A stretch of 64,000 nt of DNA from Sparassis latifolia (taxonomy: Eukaryota; Basidiomycota; Agaricomycetes; Polyporales; Sparassidaceae), in NCBI GenBank assembly GCA_018466975.1, contig CM031554.1, positions 806,001 through 870,000 of the forward strand. The letters are read 5' to 3'. Positions 1-12,749 of the stretch are shown here, one piece after another. Made by a program: the position numbers and the translations under genes. The notes under the pieces were generated by a model. That model was given only the letters and a program-made list of their open reading frames with translations, ran no database searches and was not told the DNA's origin. How positions within the stretch are numbered: position 1 is the first letter of the stretch; each line of letters opens with the position of its first letter.

Positions 1-784
1 TAGTAACCGCTTTATCCTCACTCCGAAGATTTAATGGCTTTTCAAAGCTTTCATCACTATGAAGTAGCCCTTGGTCAAGGTTAGAGCTCACATTATCTTT
101 TGTAGAAACTGCAGAGGGCTTTGTGTTACGTGATTTTTCTTGCCTTTGGGTAGGATATCCTTGTGACTACGCCGAATCCAATCATATACTGTTATGCCAT
201 CATACGTTCTTGGCCGATAGATATAATCCAAAACAGGTGAGAGTGCCACGTATTGGCCTTTAACATTACCCAATACAACCTTGTCCTTTGACTGCCCTTC
301 AGATAATGCTGGATTGGAGGGTAGTGATGAGCCTGCAACATCAGATGTGAAGTGATCCTAAGCAGATAGAACCTCTCGTATATATTTTCTCTAATAACAG
401 ATATTGAAATTATAACTTGTGTAATGGTCTTCATGACCGAGCAAATACAATGCTGCCATAGATCCACCAATTTCAGAAGAGGCAGTCAGACTATTCACAA
501 TTTTTGTTATAAGGACACGGGCATTTTGTCGTCGGTTCTGCGTACCTCCAAGCAACTCCGGATGCTGTTCAAATATCTTCCGAATGGCTGAGAGCATCAC
601 ATGTGTTTTGAGAGGGGTCTTAGTTATGTAGTCGGTCATATATGCAATTACAGACTTAATTGCCATACCCGAGAGGAGACTGGTAACATCTGAATTGCAA
701 CGTAATAGATATGTTAGGATTGGTGTTGCAGTATTAATCCAAGCTTCACCTTTCTTCATATTCAAAGCACCCATATTTGGGTGA

Positions 785-942
785 ACAGAAGTTTCTTTGA
801 ATGTTTCTCGTGGAAAACGAGCTTTCCAAGTACCGTACTTTGGATTGGTACATCCCTTGTGACACAGAAGTTTCTTTGAATGTTTTTCGTGGAAAATGAG
901 CTTTGCAAGTACCGTACTTTGGATTGGTACATCCCTTGTGAC
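785..942 (-). repeat. 79-bp tandem duplication inside the Helitron Cys-rich segment
   Basis: Two adjacent copies of a 79-bp unit (785-863 and 864-942) differ at only a few bases; each begins acagaagtttctttgaatg on the plus strand. Because 79 is not a multiple of three, the duplication shifts the frame and makes the CHKGCTNPKYGT peptide appear twice in different frames. Confidence 0.9.
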
Positions 943-1821
943 ACATATGTCGATTGGAATGATATAGGAGCTCATCAACGGTATGTTTAAACTTTACCCA
1001 CCATGTGTTCATGGCCTGACATGCAGAACAGTTATCAGGGTCTTTGCATGTACAGAGATTAGGGGTCTCTCTAGTAAGGTTTGTGTAGGTGGTATCCTAT
1101 TGGGGTTGTCCTCCTTTAGTTTGTCGAGTCGCTGTCTAACATCTTCCATTGTTCCATCGAAGAACTCGCCAATATGCACACTTTCCAAATACTCGACCAT
1201 TGCATGCTAAAAGTCAGAGTTAGGATCCATTATACGATCGCAAATCTCCTGTGGTGTTAATGCATTCATAATCCATAGTAACATGTGCATATGCAAGGTC
1301 AATCTACCTTGTTGTTCAATGGTACCATAGTATTCTGATGTCTTACCATATAGACCAAGTTGATCCAGGCCAACACCGAGCACATGTTTTATGAATAACT
1401 CCACCATCATTTTAAAGAATCGTGCACCTGCCACAGGATTGTCAGCTATAAGCTTATAGTGCTCTTCATAGGAGTGAAACTCCGGAAAATAAGTCTGCTG
1501 AGTGTCTGCAAAATATAATGCAATAGGATGATTTAGATTGGCGGGTGCAAAGGTAATAAACTATGAAGGGGCACCGAGATAAGAAGTTAAAGCCCAAATT
1601 TCATTTTGCATACACTTTTTGGTTTGTCATTGAACCATGAACTTTATATCCAACATGGTCTAAGTCATTGATGATTTGAAAACAGGCTTTTTCTTCTTCT
1701 GTTTCGGCCTTAACATTACCTTTTGACAAACATTTGATTAGATTTTCAAGAGTTCTGTCACTTAGCTTTACAAGCCTTTCTGCGATGCCATCAAACTTAC
1801 GTTTATCTGCCAAAAGATATC

Positions 1822-1911
1822 CAGCTGTCGTGCAATTCTTAATCTGCTCATCAGCTGTCGTGCAATTCTTAATCTGCTCATCAGCTGTCGTACAATTCTT
1901 AATCTGCTCAT
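1822..1911 (-). repeat. 30-bp unit, three tandem copies, in frame in the Helitron ORF
   Basis: The units 1822-1851, 1852-1881 and 1882-1911 are nearly identical (one substitution in the third). Being a multiple of three, they encode the peptide EQIKNCTTAD three times without breaking the frame. This part of Helitron proteins is not normally repetitive, so it looks like local slippage or unequal exchange. Confidence 0.9.
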
Positions 1912-3319
1912 GATTGAAGGCGATAAGTGGAAACAAAGGCTCCAGTTGAAATCGTTTATCATGATACATTAATAACTGCTGCTTACGTCTGTGTTCTGAT
2001 ATATGAGTCTTGCCATTAATATTGTCAAGGCCACCAAGATCATAGGGGAAAAGCCAAGGGAACATCATCGGATAAAGTTGTGGATTATGATAAAGGCTTT
2101 GAGGTGTCGCATCTTGTCCTATACCAAGTACCTTTCCTTTTTTGAAGTGTTCAATTGCTCGTGCACGCATTTCTAAAGGTTTCATGGTCATAAGATTGAT
2201 CATGGTCTCGCCAGTGAGACCATGTACAACAAAAGGACACAGACCTTCAATAGTGCCATCATCTTTCTCAATATCGTTAACTGCAGAGGCTTCTGGTACT
2301 TTGGTACCATCATATGACTGATGATAATCCACAATAACTGGTGGAACATCCTCTGGATACTCTGCAAGATTCTTTTTTGATATAATGAGGTCAGCATAGT
2401 CAACGTGATTTAACTTAAGCCAATCAAGTGCTTTGGCAACCTTGTTTTGACGCACAAGAAAAGGTGTTCATGCGTACTCCAGGGGTGTAGGCTTTGAAGG
2501 ACCAATATATAGGAAGGCGAGAACTTCATCGAGCTCTTCTTGGCTTGGTGGCAGCACACTATAGACCTGAGGCATTGGCACAGAATGACATATGGCATTA
2601 GCCTTCATTTTATGCATGTGAGATGAAGCAACACGCACCACACAGTAGTTATGTTTAACCCTAGATATTAGCATTTTCTCAGTCCATGATAAACCTTGCA
2701 GCTCAGGAGGAATATCACTATGCAAAGGCCATTAGCAAGAGTGTCATCAGGTAACCTTCCCTTTTGCAAAAATTTATAACAATTGAGACACACTTGATTG
2801 TTATTGTCTAATATTATTGGTCCTGATCGAGCCTGGATATCATCTTTATCATTTTTACGCTCTCGTCTGGTAATAAGACCGTCGGCATCCATAAGTAGTG
2901 ATAGATTTGACCTAATATCATAAAGTGACTGCATCTCAGCTACCGCGTGAAGTTGAGCACATACTGCAACCCTCTTCAATTAGTTTGGTTTTGGTGATAT
3001 CATCACAATATCCTTACATAAGTTGTATTACAGCTGTCGAAGAGAGTGGACGTGGTGGAAAATCATGTGCATTTGTTGATTGATTCAAGAGAGAGGGATG
3101 CATTTTAACACGAGTCTGTTCAGGCTTTTGTGTCCCTTCAGTAGTTCGCCTATGCTTTTGTTGACGTGCTACATCTGTCTGTGCTGGGGGAACACATTTA
3201 AATTGTGCTACAAAATCTGGGCAATGTTCACACGAATGGTTAGACAATAAAATGCACAAATCATTTGCCCTGAGACGATTACCAGAAGACACCTGGATCA
3301 CATGAAGCTTGCAAATGGT

Positions 3320-4054
3320 TCACAAAGTAGCGACCGGTAAGCACGGAGTGAGCTTGGTTAGTGGTATTTTTACAGACAGTATATCGTCATCTGATGTTTG
3401 TAATAGAGAAGCCAGGGTATAATTCCAGTATGTATATCTCACCGATTGTTCTACGTAGTTACTGTCAACTGAAGTGTAAGGCCGAAGCTCATCCATAGAC
3501 CAGAATTTGGGTTTTTTAGAAGATGCACCACCTCCTACGAGATTTAGACAAGAATTGTCAAACTTGCACTTTACTGTTAAGTGCATAGACTTGCCCGTGT
3601 TTAGTGTCAAACCTCCCACATAATAAGGACTTTCACGATAAGAGGTTGGCTTACGAGTCAATGCAATAAAGTCATAATGTCGATATAGATGTCGTGCAAG
3701 CCTCATAGCCACATCACAGATGATGTGCGCAAAGTTTTTGTAGGGTATATAACCCAAATATTGCAGCATAAAACTTTCAGGGAGGGTGTTTAGCAATACC
3801 CTGCCGTCAAATGGCCCAGGACTTTCTGGAAGGGTGCCCGTCCATACCCTGAAATTCAACGGTACAGATATTCTCTGAAGTGTATCAGCAATAAGAGATT
3901 CAGACGATATATACGTTGGATCCTGTGAATTTAATGCACATAATAATTCAGTTAGCACAGCAACTGCATAAAGCAAATGGAAAATTGCCCAGAAATGCAT
4001 GACTGCAACGCTGATAGATTGTGGGCTTGAAGGAGTCTTCGAGCATGTCGACAA
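3320..4054 (-). CDS. Unidentified protein, about 227-244 aa
   Basis: A continuous minus-strand ORF. The first ATG in frame is at 4003 and begins MHFWAIFHLLYAVAV, a hydrophobic stretch that could be a signal or membrane segment; the open frame extends up to 4054, so an upstream exon is also possible. The middle is rich in Tyr and Pro (PYYVGGLTLNTGKSMHL). I do not recognise the family. It lies between the dead Helitron and the orphan gene ending at 4265, on the same strand as both. It is intact where its left neighbour is broken, which suggests it is not part of the Helitron ORF. It could be the last exon of a longer orphan gene. Confidence 0.45.
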   Translation of the reverse strand: MSTCSKTPSSPQSISVAVMHFWAIFHLLYAVAVLTELLCALNSQDPTYISSESLIADTLQRISVPLNFRVWTGTLPESPGPFDGRVLLNTLPESFMLQYLGYIPYKNFAHIICDVAMRLARHLYRHYDFIALTRKPTSYRESPYYVGGLTLNTGKSMHLTVKCKFDNSCLNLVGGGASSKKPKFWSMDELRPYTSVDSNYVEQSVRYTYWNYTLASLLQTSDDDILSVKIPLTKLTPCLPVATL

Positions 4055-4264
4055 TCAAGCTTCAGGTGAGACCGATTCACATTTATTCGGAGATCTAATT
4101 TATTTGATCTAAGAGCACAAACTAAGTAGACCCCATAAATTCAGTCAGATAATTGGCAAATATACCAGGTATATCATGACCACATTGTCATAATCGTTTG
4201 GCATCGCTATGCGATAGACTTGATATTTGGGTCTACTTTGAAGACGCTTGGTACGTTACTGAAA

Positions 4265-7200
4265 TTACAGTCGTGATATGATGATACAAATAGCGAGCAA
4301 ATTCAATGACAACGATAACTTGGGATTGTCAGTCTTAGCTGCAGCCGTCCATTTGACTGGTGAGTGAAGAACGCAAATGAACGAGCCGACCGATACCTCC
4401 TTCTTCCACAAAGGACAAGTCACATGAACCTTTGCCAAGTCAAAGGACTCCTCGAGCTTTCGACTATCCTTACCCTGAAAGAACCTGGTACAATCATATA
4501 CCGCAACTGCATATCCATTAAGGCCCTTGTTTCATACGATTGATAAGAAACTACTCACTTTGGTCCCAATGATTGAGCGCAAGAGGCGTGGTTGAATGCC
4601 CAGTGATGATATTGCCTGGTGTACGAGAACTACTGGCATGTCCACTTTGAGACTTGCTAAACTTTGCGCCCTTCAACACTGGCAAGACGTAAGATAAAAG
4701 TGAAGGACTATCACATGAAGGTATAAACTTACTTGTGAATAGTTCGTCCTCATTGTCATGTTCACCATTACCAGTTCCCATCTTCCCCCACTTTGTAGAG
4801 AACTCCAAGCTCGCTTGCTTCTTCCCCATAGGCACATAAAACCCATCTTGACCGATATATGTCCCCATAAATGCGATGTACCATTCCCATTCTTGGTTGA
4901 GGGGAAGAAGTCGGATATACTTATAATACTTCTCACCATCGGGACGAGCCTCAGCCTCTGCAACTTTGCTCCTCCCCGAAAACCCAAACATCAAGCAGAT
5001 CTGACGAGTGCCCATTTGGCTGACAATGTCGCCAACAGGCCCAGGTTCAAAGAAACGTGGATCCCCTCGTGAAGGATTAAGAAACAGCCCATGCTTCATA
5101 GAAACGGTAACAAAGTCGCGGATAGCGCTAAGCGATAACTATCAGCACACGTTCAATTTAATATAAAGAAGACGCGCCTCTTATATGGTAAAAACCTCTC
5201 ATGTTGTTTATAAACAAAGCTGAGTGGAACAGTCGTAAGATCACCCTCATTGTAGACCAAGAAACTGGCTTTCCTGCGAAGTTGAGTTAGCATATAATAA
5301 AACGCATCAAGATTCGCATCAATGTACCAGAGCGGAGGCAGTCCTTCATAGGTTCCTTGTAAAGCACTTCAAGGAGCTCTGGAACGATCACCTCACACTT
5401 AAACTTGGGGGCAGGTGGAAGCGAGTAATCCATGCTTTAATCGGGGTTAGTTGCAACGACCTCACTACCACGACATGAAGACGTACATAATATTTTCGTG
5501 TTTGTCCATTCCTTTGCTGGCGCTATATCGCTAAATCAGAATGCAAGAGCTCAAACAAAATATATGAACATACGCTCGCATCAGCTTCTTGATATCATCT
5601 GAAACTGTATCGACCTCAGCACTCGTGGTCGTCGTGGACATCCTTTTGCCTTTTCCTTCATTCTTCCACACCTTCTCATCCGCATCCTCTTCCTCGTCCT
5701 CGACCTCTTCCCTCAATGCCCGTTTACCTTTTGCTCCACTCTAACATACTTTCAAATTGCCGTCCTCATCACCATCGTCATCAAGATACTTAGATGTCTT
5801 TTCCCTTTCACTTCACCCTTCCTCATCTTCTTGTTGTAATTCTGATTCTCATCGTCTTCGTCTGCATCATTGTCCTCCAAAGTATCTGAGTTGTCTGCAT
5901 TGTTGTTATTATCGTTGGTGTTAGAGAAATCAAAATCTTTACCATTATTGGCACCATCAATCTCCATGGGTAATATGTCGTCCTCTGATTCCTCATCGGA
6001 GCTTATGCAAATTGTTGTGATTAAGAAAGTCAGCATCATAAGAGTTGAAGTGCAAGCATAAGCTTACCTCTGTACGTTCTTCACATTCTTCTCCATGTAC
6101 TGATCGACTTTCGTCCTGATTGTCAAGGAATCAGTGTATTATATAATATAGAAGAACCTTGTGCGTACTTTGGAGTCTGCATACTTGCATCAATCATAGC
6201 CATAAGTGCGTGCGGCTCATTCGATGACATGTTTGCAATTGACTTCGGTGATACACTGTATCAAATATAAGTAACGACGATGAAAATTGCATGATATGGA
6301 CAAAAAAAAATACGAACAGCATAGCATCATCGTCAGTCTCCTTGTTATCATCTTTGTCAGCTAAGGTGGCCTTAGATAATCTAAGGAACCGTTATAATAT
6401 ACCAAGGTAAATAAATGAGGTGGAAACACACGCAGCCCGAGTACGCTTTACAGGGGTTGATCTAAGTTGATGTTAGCATTACCCAGCCAAACCAAACTGA
6501 GAAAACGTGCTCAGCCACATCTCCATTGTGGTCGGATGGCCTGCATGATACCAAAAGCAATGTCAGATTAGACACTCATAATGTTATGAGGAAGCGACAT
6601 GCCTCAAAACCAACTTTCCCTTAGATACCTTAGCAATGGGTATAGGCGTGGATTTAGTAGGTGTGCTTAACCGACAGTAGTATGAGTTGCCACATATGGA
6701 AAAAATAACATAATGATATAACCCACCGCGGTTCGCTATCCACTTTGTCCTTGTGCAGAACCCTATAACATACATTCAATGCAGTTCCCGGTCAACCCAT
6801 AAGAGACGATCTCACCGCGACTTCTTTGTAGGAGATGCACTACAAAACACCTTGTCAACATATTCAGATAATTAGTAAAGCAACATACGACGGTGCTATA
6901 TCACTAGCATCAGAGCCATTATATAGCTCATTAGGTAAAACAGTGAACGAAAGATATTAGAACATACCGTTGAGCACGCTTTCCTGAGGTACGTGCGGTA
7001 GACGATTTAGACTTCCTGTAAATCAAATAATGTTACAGTTTGGTATGTCACTGTATATAAGACTTACACAGGTGAAGGCGTATTAGGGGTTGGCTGTGGA
7101 GAGAAAATGTCCCTACGTCTGTTCAAATATAGTATGTAAGCGCGGTCCATTAGCAATGTAATCAATACATGCACCCTTTCTTAGGTGTACCAAGTACCCC

Positions 7201-8126
7201 AGGGTCTGTTACCGGAAGAGCTGCATCACTTTAAACAGCTGTTACAATCACAATCATAGACGTCATTCGTCGGGACTCACCTTTCAATTTCAACAACACT
7301 GGAATAATCCAGGTCCACATCAGGAAAACCCAACTTTTACTTAAAGGTGTTCTTATGTGACTTAAATGCACTTATGAGCCTTAAATAAGGTAGATAAGGA
7401 CAAAAAGTCCATAAGTCATATTTCCTTAGAGACTTAAAAGTCGACTTTTGGAAACTTATGGGCCGTAAATAAGGCCAAAAAGGACAAAAAGTCGGACTAA
7501 GTCCCATAAGTAAAAGTTGGGTTTTTCTGATGCACATGACTGCCTTTTTCTACCTTAATTCCTCCCAGATCATCATCGTCATCATCATCGGCATACGACC
7601 TTTAAGATACATGCGTGAACGTGACACAAACTTATAGTAACACTCACTTCTTCTTCAAAGTGACCATGCGCGTAGACTTTCGAGTCCTGTCCGGTGGAAA
7701 AGATACCTTCATACACAGCTATCCATTGAATAAGAGTCGTAAACGTACTGCTCAGATTGAGAAGGGGGGTCGACAATTTCAATACTTTGTAGATAAGAAT
7801 CGTTGCTGTTATCAACAGCGCAGACAATATATTCGAGAACTGCCACATACTCAGAATCATCGGAGATTACAGCTTTAAACTTTGGGGTTTTGCGAGTTCC
7901 ACCTCTGCTGTGTCGTGTTCTACACGAATATAGAAGCGCACAATAAGTCAAACAGTAAATAATAGCAATATGCCTACGACTTTGAGCCTTGTCGAGGTGT
8001 CGACATGGATACGAATAGATATGGGACGAAGATGTGGGGAATGAACTTTACAAAAGCGACAAGACCTGTCTTAAGTGACAACACTGAGCGGGATGATATA
8101 TTACCGGAGGCTGGAGATGTAGTCAT
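4265..8126 (-). CDS. Multi-exon orphan gene of an Agaricomycete accessory family
   Basis: Many short exons separated by about 50-nt introns whose GT and AG ends are visible on the minus strand (for example 7015-7069). The likely start is ATG at 8126 (MTTSPAS), followed near 7920 by an exon reading RHSRGGTRKTPKFKAVISDD. A disordered middle follows, with acidic runs (SDEESEDDILPMEID near 5990; REEVEDEEEDADEKVW near 5710). The C-terminal part is globular: an exon beginning MDYSLPPAPKFKCEVIVPEL at 5433, then MKHGLFLNPSRGDPRFFEPG at 5099. The last exon carries AVYDCTRFFQG and VSVGSFICVLHSPVKWT and ends in TAA at 4265-4267. The VYD...F / GSF pattern resembles an uncharacterised family common in mushroom genomes (recollection, not a search). 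The exons could also be two genes, with a second start at 5433. The frame of the 5100-5200 junction was not resolved, so decay is possible. Confidence 0.5.
7318..7532. mobile_element. MITE, CATCAGG family, copy 1 (215 bp)
   Basis: Terminal inverted repeats of about 25 bp begin CATCAGGAAAACCCAAC on the left and match the right end with one mismatch. The element is flanked by CA on both sides (7316-7317 and 7533-7534), read as a 2-bp target duplication. The interior is rich in cttaaataagg-like words shared with the second copy at 27,279-27,495. It lies within the orphan gene on the minus strand, probably in an intron. No coding capacity. Confidence 0.8.
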
Positions 8127-8177
8127 GTCATGACCATTTAGACGAGCTGAAAGAATAATCAACATGTGATGATACAA

Positions 8178-8969
8178 TATTGGCTGGGTTTGTCATTTAT
8201 ATATGCAGAAATGAAGATATAAATTATCTAGAAACCAAAAGGCAAGTGATAGCCTATACACACGGGCAACATGGCTATCACTGAGATTGTACAAGCCCAC
8301 GATCATCAATAACGAACGATCCAAGTTGCAACATTGGAATAATCACCTACCGCTTTCATTTACATAGGATTCAAAATGATTATAAATAATATTATCAAAT
8401 TGCCGCTGGCATCCCTCATCCAGAATGATCAAAAAAAAAAAGAATTTCAAAGTCATCGGATCTATCGATCTTTGTCGATCAAGATCCAAATCATTAGATC
8501 CGGTATGACTATCTTTGAACGGCCTGTAGGTGTTTTCCTCCCTTGGTATATTGATAGAAATAATCATTAGGCCATTCAGTGTTCAAAGGCGAAAGGGAGA
8601 GACAATGGACTTCACAGTAATGTATCAACATTTGGAACTTCACCGATACGAACCCTAGTGATCGACAGTCGGGTAATGGCTCCGATTGATGATGAACCGT
8701 GCCAGGCATTAAAAAAACAATTTCACGGTCACTAGATACCTTGAACCTAGAGCAGACGGTTGCTGGAATAAGCTGCCATGACTCTCCCGATGCTCAGGCG
8801 GTCACGAGCACTGTCTCAGAATACTAAAAACCCATACCGTCTAAGTTCCCATCCCGTCTCAAACCTCTCCTTGTAACGCGAAGGCCACCCAACTTATGAT
8901 GAAGAAGCAAGTACAATATTGTCAGTTGATTTATCATATTAAAGGAAAATCCAGTGACATAACATACAG
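8178..8969. other. Mostly non-coding stretch between divergent orphan genes
   Basis: AT-rich sequence with an A-run near 8430 and stops in all frames. It lies between the minus-strand gene starting near 8126 and the plus-strand gene whose first readable exons begin just before 8970. A short open stretch at 8877-8910 ends at a possible donor (gtacaat at 8911) and may be part of the plus-strand gene. Nothing else was recognised. Confidence 0.5.
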
Positions 8970-9689
8970 GTGATATGTTGGTCGCTATGATGGAGGCCCG
9001 GTCAAAGGGAAATAAAGAAAGCCAGCAGTTGGTTTTTATGGCCAATGTGAGCTCTTGGTGCTGGCGGATACGTGGAGTAACATCTAACTGATTTCCCTTA
9101 TCATATGCAGCCCGAGCACCCCAGAATATGCACTGAGATGTTCAGTCCCGGCATGGGCAAAAGAGTCGATTTTACCTGGCCTCATGATCGCGGCATCGAA
9201 GAGGTGCATGATGAAATGGTTCTTTACATCCAGGGTTACATATGGGAGAAGATGCTATCACCAATTATCCGACGTAACCAGTATGTACCCTTCGACCTTC
9301 ATATGTTTCCCCCCTTATCAAATGGTAGACTGCCGACATGTATCCGGTCTGCAAAGCAATCCATATCACTCGTAGGGCTTGGCGCAATGCCTTTCAATAA
9401 CTGTATCAAAGCGATAATCAATATTTATCAGCTTATGTCAGAGAGGGTGAACAGTGCCACACTTCTTCCCTGGATGCCGCGACGTATTCAGGGCCAGCTA
9501 ATACTGGACTTTGGGAATCGATACCTCTCATCACCAGAGGAGGTCGCCGGAGAGCGAGAAGTCGAGTTAACCGCTGACATCGACCCATTTGGAATACTGA
9601 AAAACCAAATGGGAGGATACATACATGCATTGAACAACCAAGTGCAATACTATGAACGACCGAGCCCGAATGAGTATGGCAGAAGGTGA
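8970..9689 (+). CDS. Orphan gene, two clear exons, 5' end unresolved
   Basis: Exon 8970-9046 (DMLVAMMEARSKGNKESQQL) is joined to exon 9111-9689 across an intron with GTGAGC and ATGCAG ends. The joined frame continues PEHPRICTEMFSPGMGKRVD and ends at TGA 9687-9689. A further short exon ending at 8910 is likely upstream, where no in-frame ATG was found. The protein is globular (WPHDRGIEEVHDEMVLYIQG, FDLHMFPPLSNGRLPTCIR) with no motif I can name. It is divergent from the 4265-8126 gene and convergent with the large minus-strand gene ending at 10500. Similar proteins seem to accompany the other orphan families of this island in Agaricomycetes (recollection). Function unknown. Confidence 0.5.
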
Positions 9690-9961
9690 GCCATGGAATA
9701 TTACCCATGTACATAACTCTGATCGCAAAACCAGTCGTACACTTCTGATACAACCGGCGGCAATTCAGATAGGTCATATGGTCGAATTGCAAGTGTCCTT
9801 CTGTGCAGTACCCATATCTAAGGGGAAGTACTGATTATTGCACAAGTTAAGATCGATATGCATACTGGATAGAAGGGTACAATCGGTGAGCAGTATGCAC
9901 TTTGAAGATATAGATCATTAAAGTCGATATCGACTCGCCTTAGGATTTCAACCACGTTTTC

Positions 9962-10159
9962 ATGGAACAGATCATTCGTCCACGGTTGTCGCCCATGCAT
10001 AATATTAAACGTAAGGTCAGATACGATTACGATGAAGATGATGACATGGAGGATGATGAAGATCATGGGAAGCGACAACGCATAGACTCTCCAGTAGAGG
10101 ACATAGGATCATCCACCGCCAGGCTGGGAATTCACGATCCTGAAATTCCACCCGCTTGA
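9962..10159 (+). CDS. Possible C-terminal exon with acidic and NLS-like segments
   Basis: An open plus-strand stretch ending in TGA at 10157-10159. It reads INIKRKVRYDYDEDDDMEDD-like sequence (Lys/Arg cluster, then an acidic run) followed by HGKRQRIDSPVED. This composition suggests a nuclear protein tail. It may be the last exon of the upstream gene through an unresolved intron, or a separate short gene. No family recognised. Confidence 0.35.
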   Translation: MEQIIRPRLSPMHNIKRKVRYDYDEDDDMEDDEDHGKRQRIDSPVEDIGSSTARLGIHDPEIPPA

Positions 10160-10499
10160 AGTTCGTAATAGAGAAGTACCGTACGAATACCAACACTACA
10201 GTATTAACAGGATTGGAATAAACAAAGTTACATGAAAACCATAAAGCAGATATATCATTCTAGCCCCATGCCAGGGCCAACACGGTCAATTTCACGTGGC
10301 TGAGAGCCCCTCCTAAGAAAAAGCAGGCATAACATCGAGCCTAACAAAGGTAACATATATGGAACAGTAACAATTAGAATGATATATCCCGCACGTCTCG
10401 CTGAATCTTGCAAAATATATGCTCCAGCGTTATGGGACCCCAACGCATTCGCTCCTTTTGATCCGGCGCGAGACGTAAATCAAGGGTCCGATACGCCAG

Positions 10500-12749
10500 T
10501 CAGAAAGCATCCCGTACTTCCTCCCGAGTGATTGCTCCCTCAACACGAAGTAGACCTGCAAATTGCATTCCTTTCACCGCACCTTTCCGCATGGTAAAAA
10601 TAATATCAGCCATGTCATCAACGCTTGGCTCGCGTACTTTCTGTGCATGACACAAATCACCACACAAGAGCATACCGGTAAGAGGACCAATATTGCAGAG
10701 AATCTTCTTCTGAGCACACACACTCTGCGTCCACTGGTAGCAATCCAGGAAACCCACTTTGTCATCCTCGCCCTTGCTAGCATCAAAGAAAACCTTCCAT
10801 TCTTGTTCCGCTTCAAAGTATTGTGGGGTAAGAGAGGGACTCCGACGACTGTTGGGCGTTCCATATGCTCGCACGTCCGAGAAGTAACCGTCGTTGACTC
10901 CCACACACCCATCCACCATTGCCTTCCAATCATCCAATGTTCTAAACCATACTGGCTTTTCTCGGACAACAGGGGCAGCGAAAGTAATGCCTCTCCATAT
11001 GAGAACACTCGCAAAGGTGCCGGGTTTGTCGATATTAAGGGGATTCAGTGGACCAGTTGCCTCCCCCATTCGCAGTCGTGAAGGTGCACATTCACGAAAC
11101 GGAAGGAACTTGTCGCCATTGTCATAGACTTCAGCTTGAATCGCAGAGAGCCTGGAGCGATCAATATTATCATCCAGTAGTGGCAACAGATCGAAGACAA
11201 AGGAAGCCAGCCCATCCAATGACCCCGCATATTTCATTTGAGCATCGGACATAATCGTCTTGCGTACTTTGCCGGATCACATCTTTCACTTTCGTGGTTG
11301 ATGCATAGTCTGGACCATTTCAGATGTGCTTTGCATTAAGGCCGTATCTACCACTGACATCGATGGGTGAGATATTGATAGACCAGGTTCATCCGCAGGG
11401 GCGTGCAACAATTCTATACATTCATTAATGGCTTTGATAACCTCCTGTAGAATTTTGCGGTGTGTGGACTCATTCCGCGCAAGGGGCAACATGGATACAT
11501 CATTCGTGAAGGACTGTAACATGTTGGAATGTAATGCATCGTTCTGGCTGGTCCGCTTTTCCAAAACTCTGGCCCGTATATGCCGATAAGTGTCCCAAAG
11601 TCCATGAAGAAGGAGAATGTCGTCCGTTCGAAAGACTTCATGCAGAAGAAGCACAAAACAGGCCTGTATGTGAGACACACCAGCTGGAAAACCCAACCAT
11701 TTGCGCAGAACTCCATGCAGGAGACGTAAGACGTAGGCATGAAGTCTGTCAGGATGCTCAGGACGCCGTGCGAGCATGGTCCACACGCGATCCCCGTGGT
11801 CTAAACCCGGGATAAAACGTGATGGGACTAGCTCCAGTGTATGATTTGTATTGACATGCTCGAAAATTGTCAAAACCAGGTCGGCTAACCAGTCATTTTG
11901 TCTGTTCAGTCGTGCTTCATCTGGCAGTGTTCGAGACTCGATCAAGATGGAGTGAGCATGCGACATACACTGAGTGTCAAGCCAATACCAGGCAGCCACA
12001 TTTGACAACATGACCTGTTGTCACTCGAGTGAAACTCGCAAGGCCTGCAAAGTGTCGTCATTCGTAAGGGCAATTATAGGCCGTCAGATCTTCAAGACCA
12101 TCAATGCAAAGTCAGGTGAAACTCACGCGGTTGCAAAAACCGACAAGAATTTGCTGAAGTCCGCACGTTGTGCAAACGAGCACACAGATTGATCGTGGGC
12201 AGTCTTCAGGTGTTTGACGGTGGCCTGGTATCTGTTTCGAGTTTCCACCAAGTTGTTCACCCCAAACAAGGCAAGAACAGAATTACGACAGGGTGGACTA
12301 GGACACCTTGACTGAACTGAAAGTGCCGTATCCACAGCAGTAGATACAGAGCTAACTGAATTCGTGAACGACAACACCACTCGATCTAGTACAATACCTG
12401 TATATCTGGATCAGCACAATATTGAACATACAAAATGAAAACTACCCTCTGTGTTAATGGATGGAGGAAGAATACGAGGCATATCGATGTCCAATGGATC
12501 ATCCACGGACTGCTCCGAGTCGTTGCGGACTGCGCAGGAGCCCACCGAGTCAGCCTCGAGCATCGATCGCACCTCGGTGATAATTGCACGTGACGAAATT
12601 GAACCCTCAGAAACAGACACATTGTCCGAATGCATCGGAGGAGTGCCACCACCTTCACCCATTTCTTGTTCAGATTCTAGGGGGACGTCTTCCCATTCAT
12701 CCTCTTTGGAAGTTACAACGTCGTCAGTCAAGGGATCTATATGCTCCAA
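10500..12749 (-). CDS. Large orphan protein, possibly continuous with the dioxygenase gene upstream
   Basis: Open blocks on the minus strand: 12749-12411 (acidic, EDEWEDVPLESEQEMGEGG), 12380-12123 (CRNSVLALFGVNNLVETRNR), 12011-11286 (MLSNVAAWYWLDTQCMSHAH, helical, Leu-rich) and 11252-10500 (SDAQMKYAGSLDGLASFVFD ... ending in TGA 10500-10502). The last block has an even globular composition (EAEQEWKVFFDASKGEDDKV, LDCYQW) and resembles an uncharacterised C-terminal module repeated in Agaricomycete genomes. Between 12123 and 12011 the natural splice frame meets a stop, so the gene may be damaged there or the junction is unusual. It lies directly downstream of the dioxygenase exons on the same strand, so both could be one very long gene. 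Function unknown. Confidence 0.5.

Larger units (their letters stand above)
1..3301 (-). pseudogene. Degenerate Helitron Rep-like gene, truncated at the window edge
   Basis: Seen: open fragments in successive minus-strand stretches (3301-3014, 2979-2668, 2725-2468, 2455-1601, 1434-1207, 1200-1009, 1012-746, 978-391, 273-88) read in order like the N-terminal half of an Agaricomycete Helitron protein. The order is a Cys-containing leader, a DUF6570-like part (ELQGLSWTEKML, near 2700), then the Helitron-like N domain with EQQGRLTLHMHMLLW near 1320. Its His-Met-His is the HUH metal-binding pair of a rolling-circle nuclease. Next comes a Cys-rich segment (CHKGCTNPKYGTCKA), then SVIAYMTDYITKTPLKTH near 640. 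Frames change several times, and a TAG at 1207-1209 interrupts the Rep part, so the gene is dead. The helicase half would lie beyond coordinate 1. The Helitron termini were not found. Confidence 0.85.

Noticed and set aside
10574..11127. Antisense ORFs over the large orphan gene
   Set aside because: They overlap a long open minus-strand frame with better composition and have no splice or family support.
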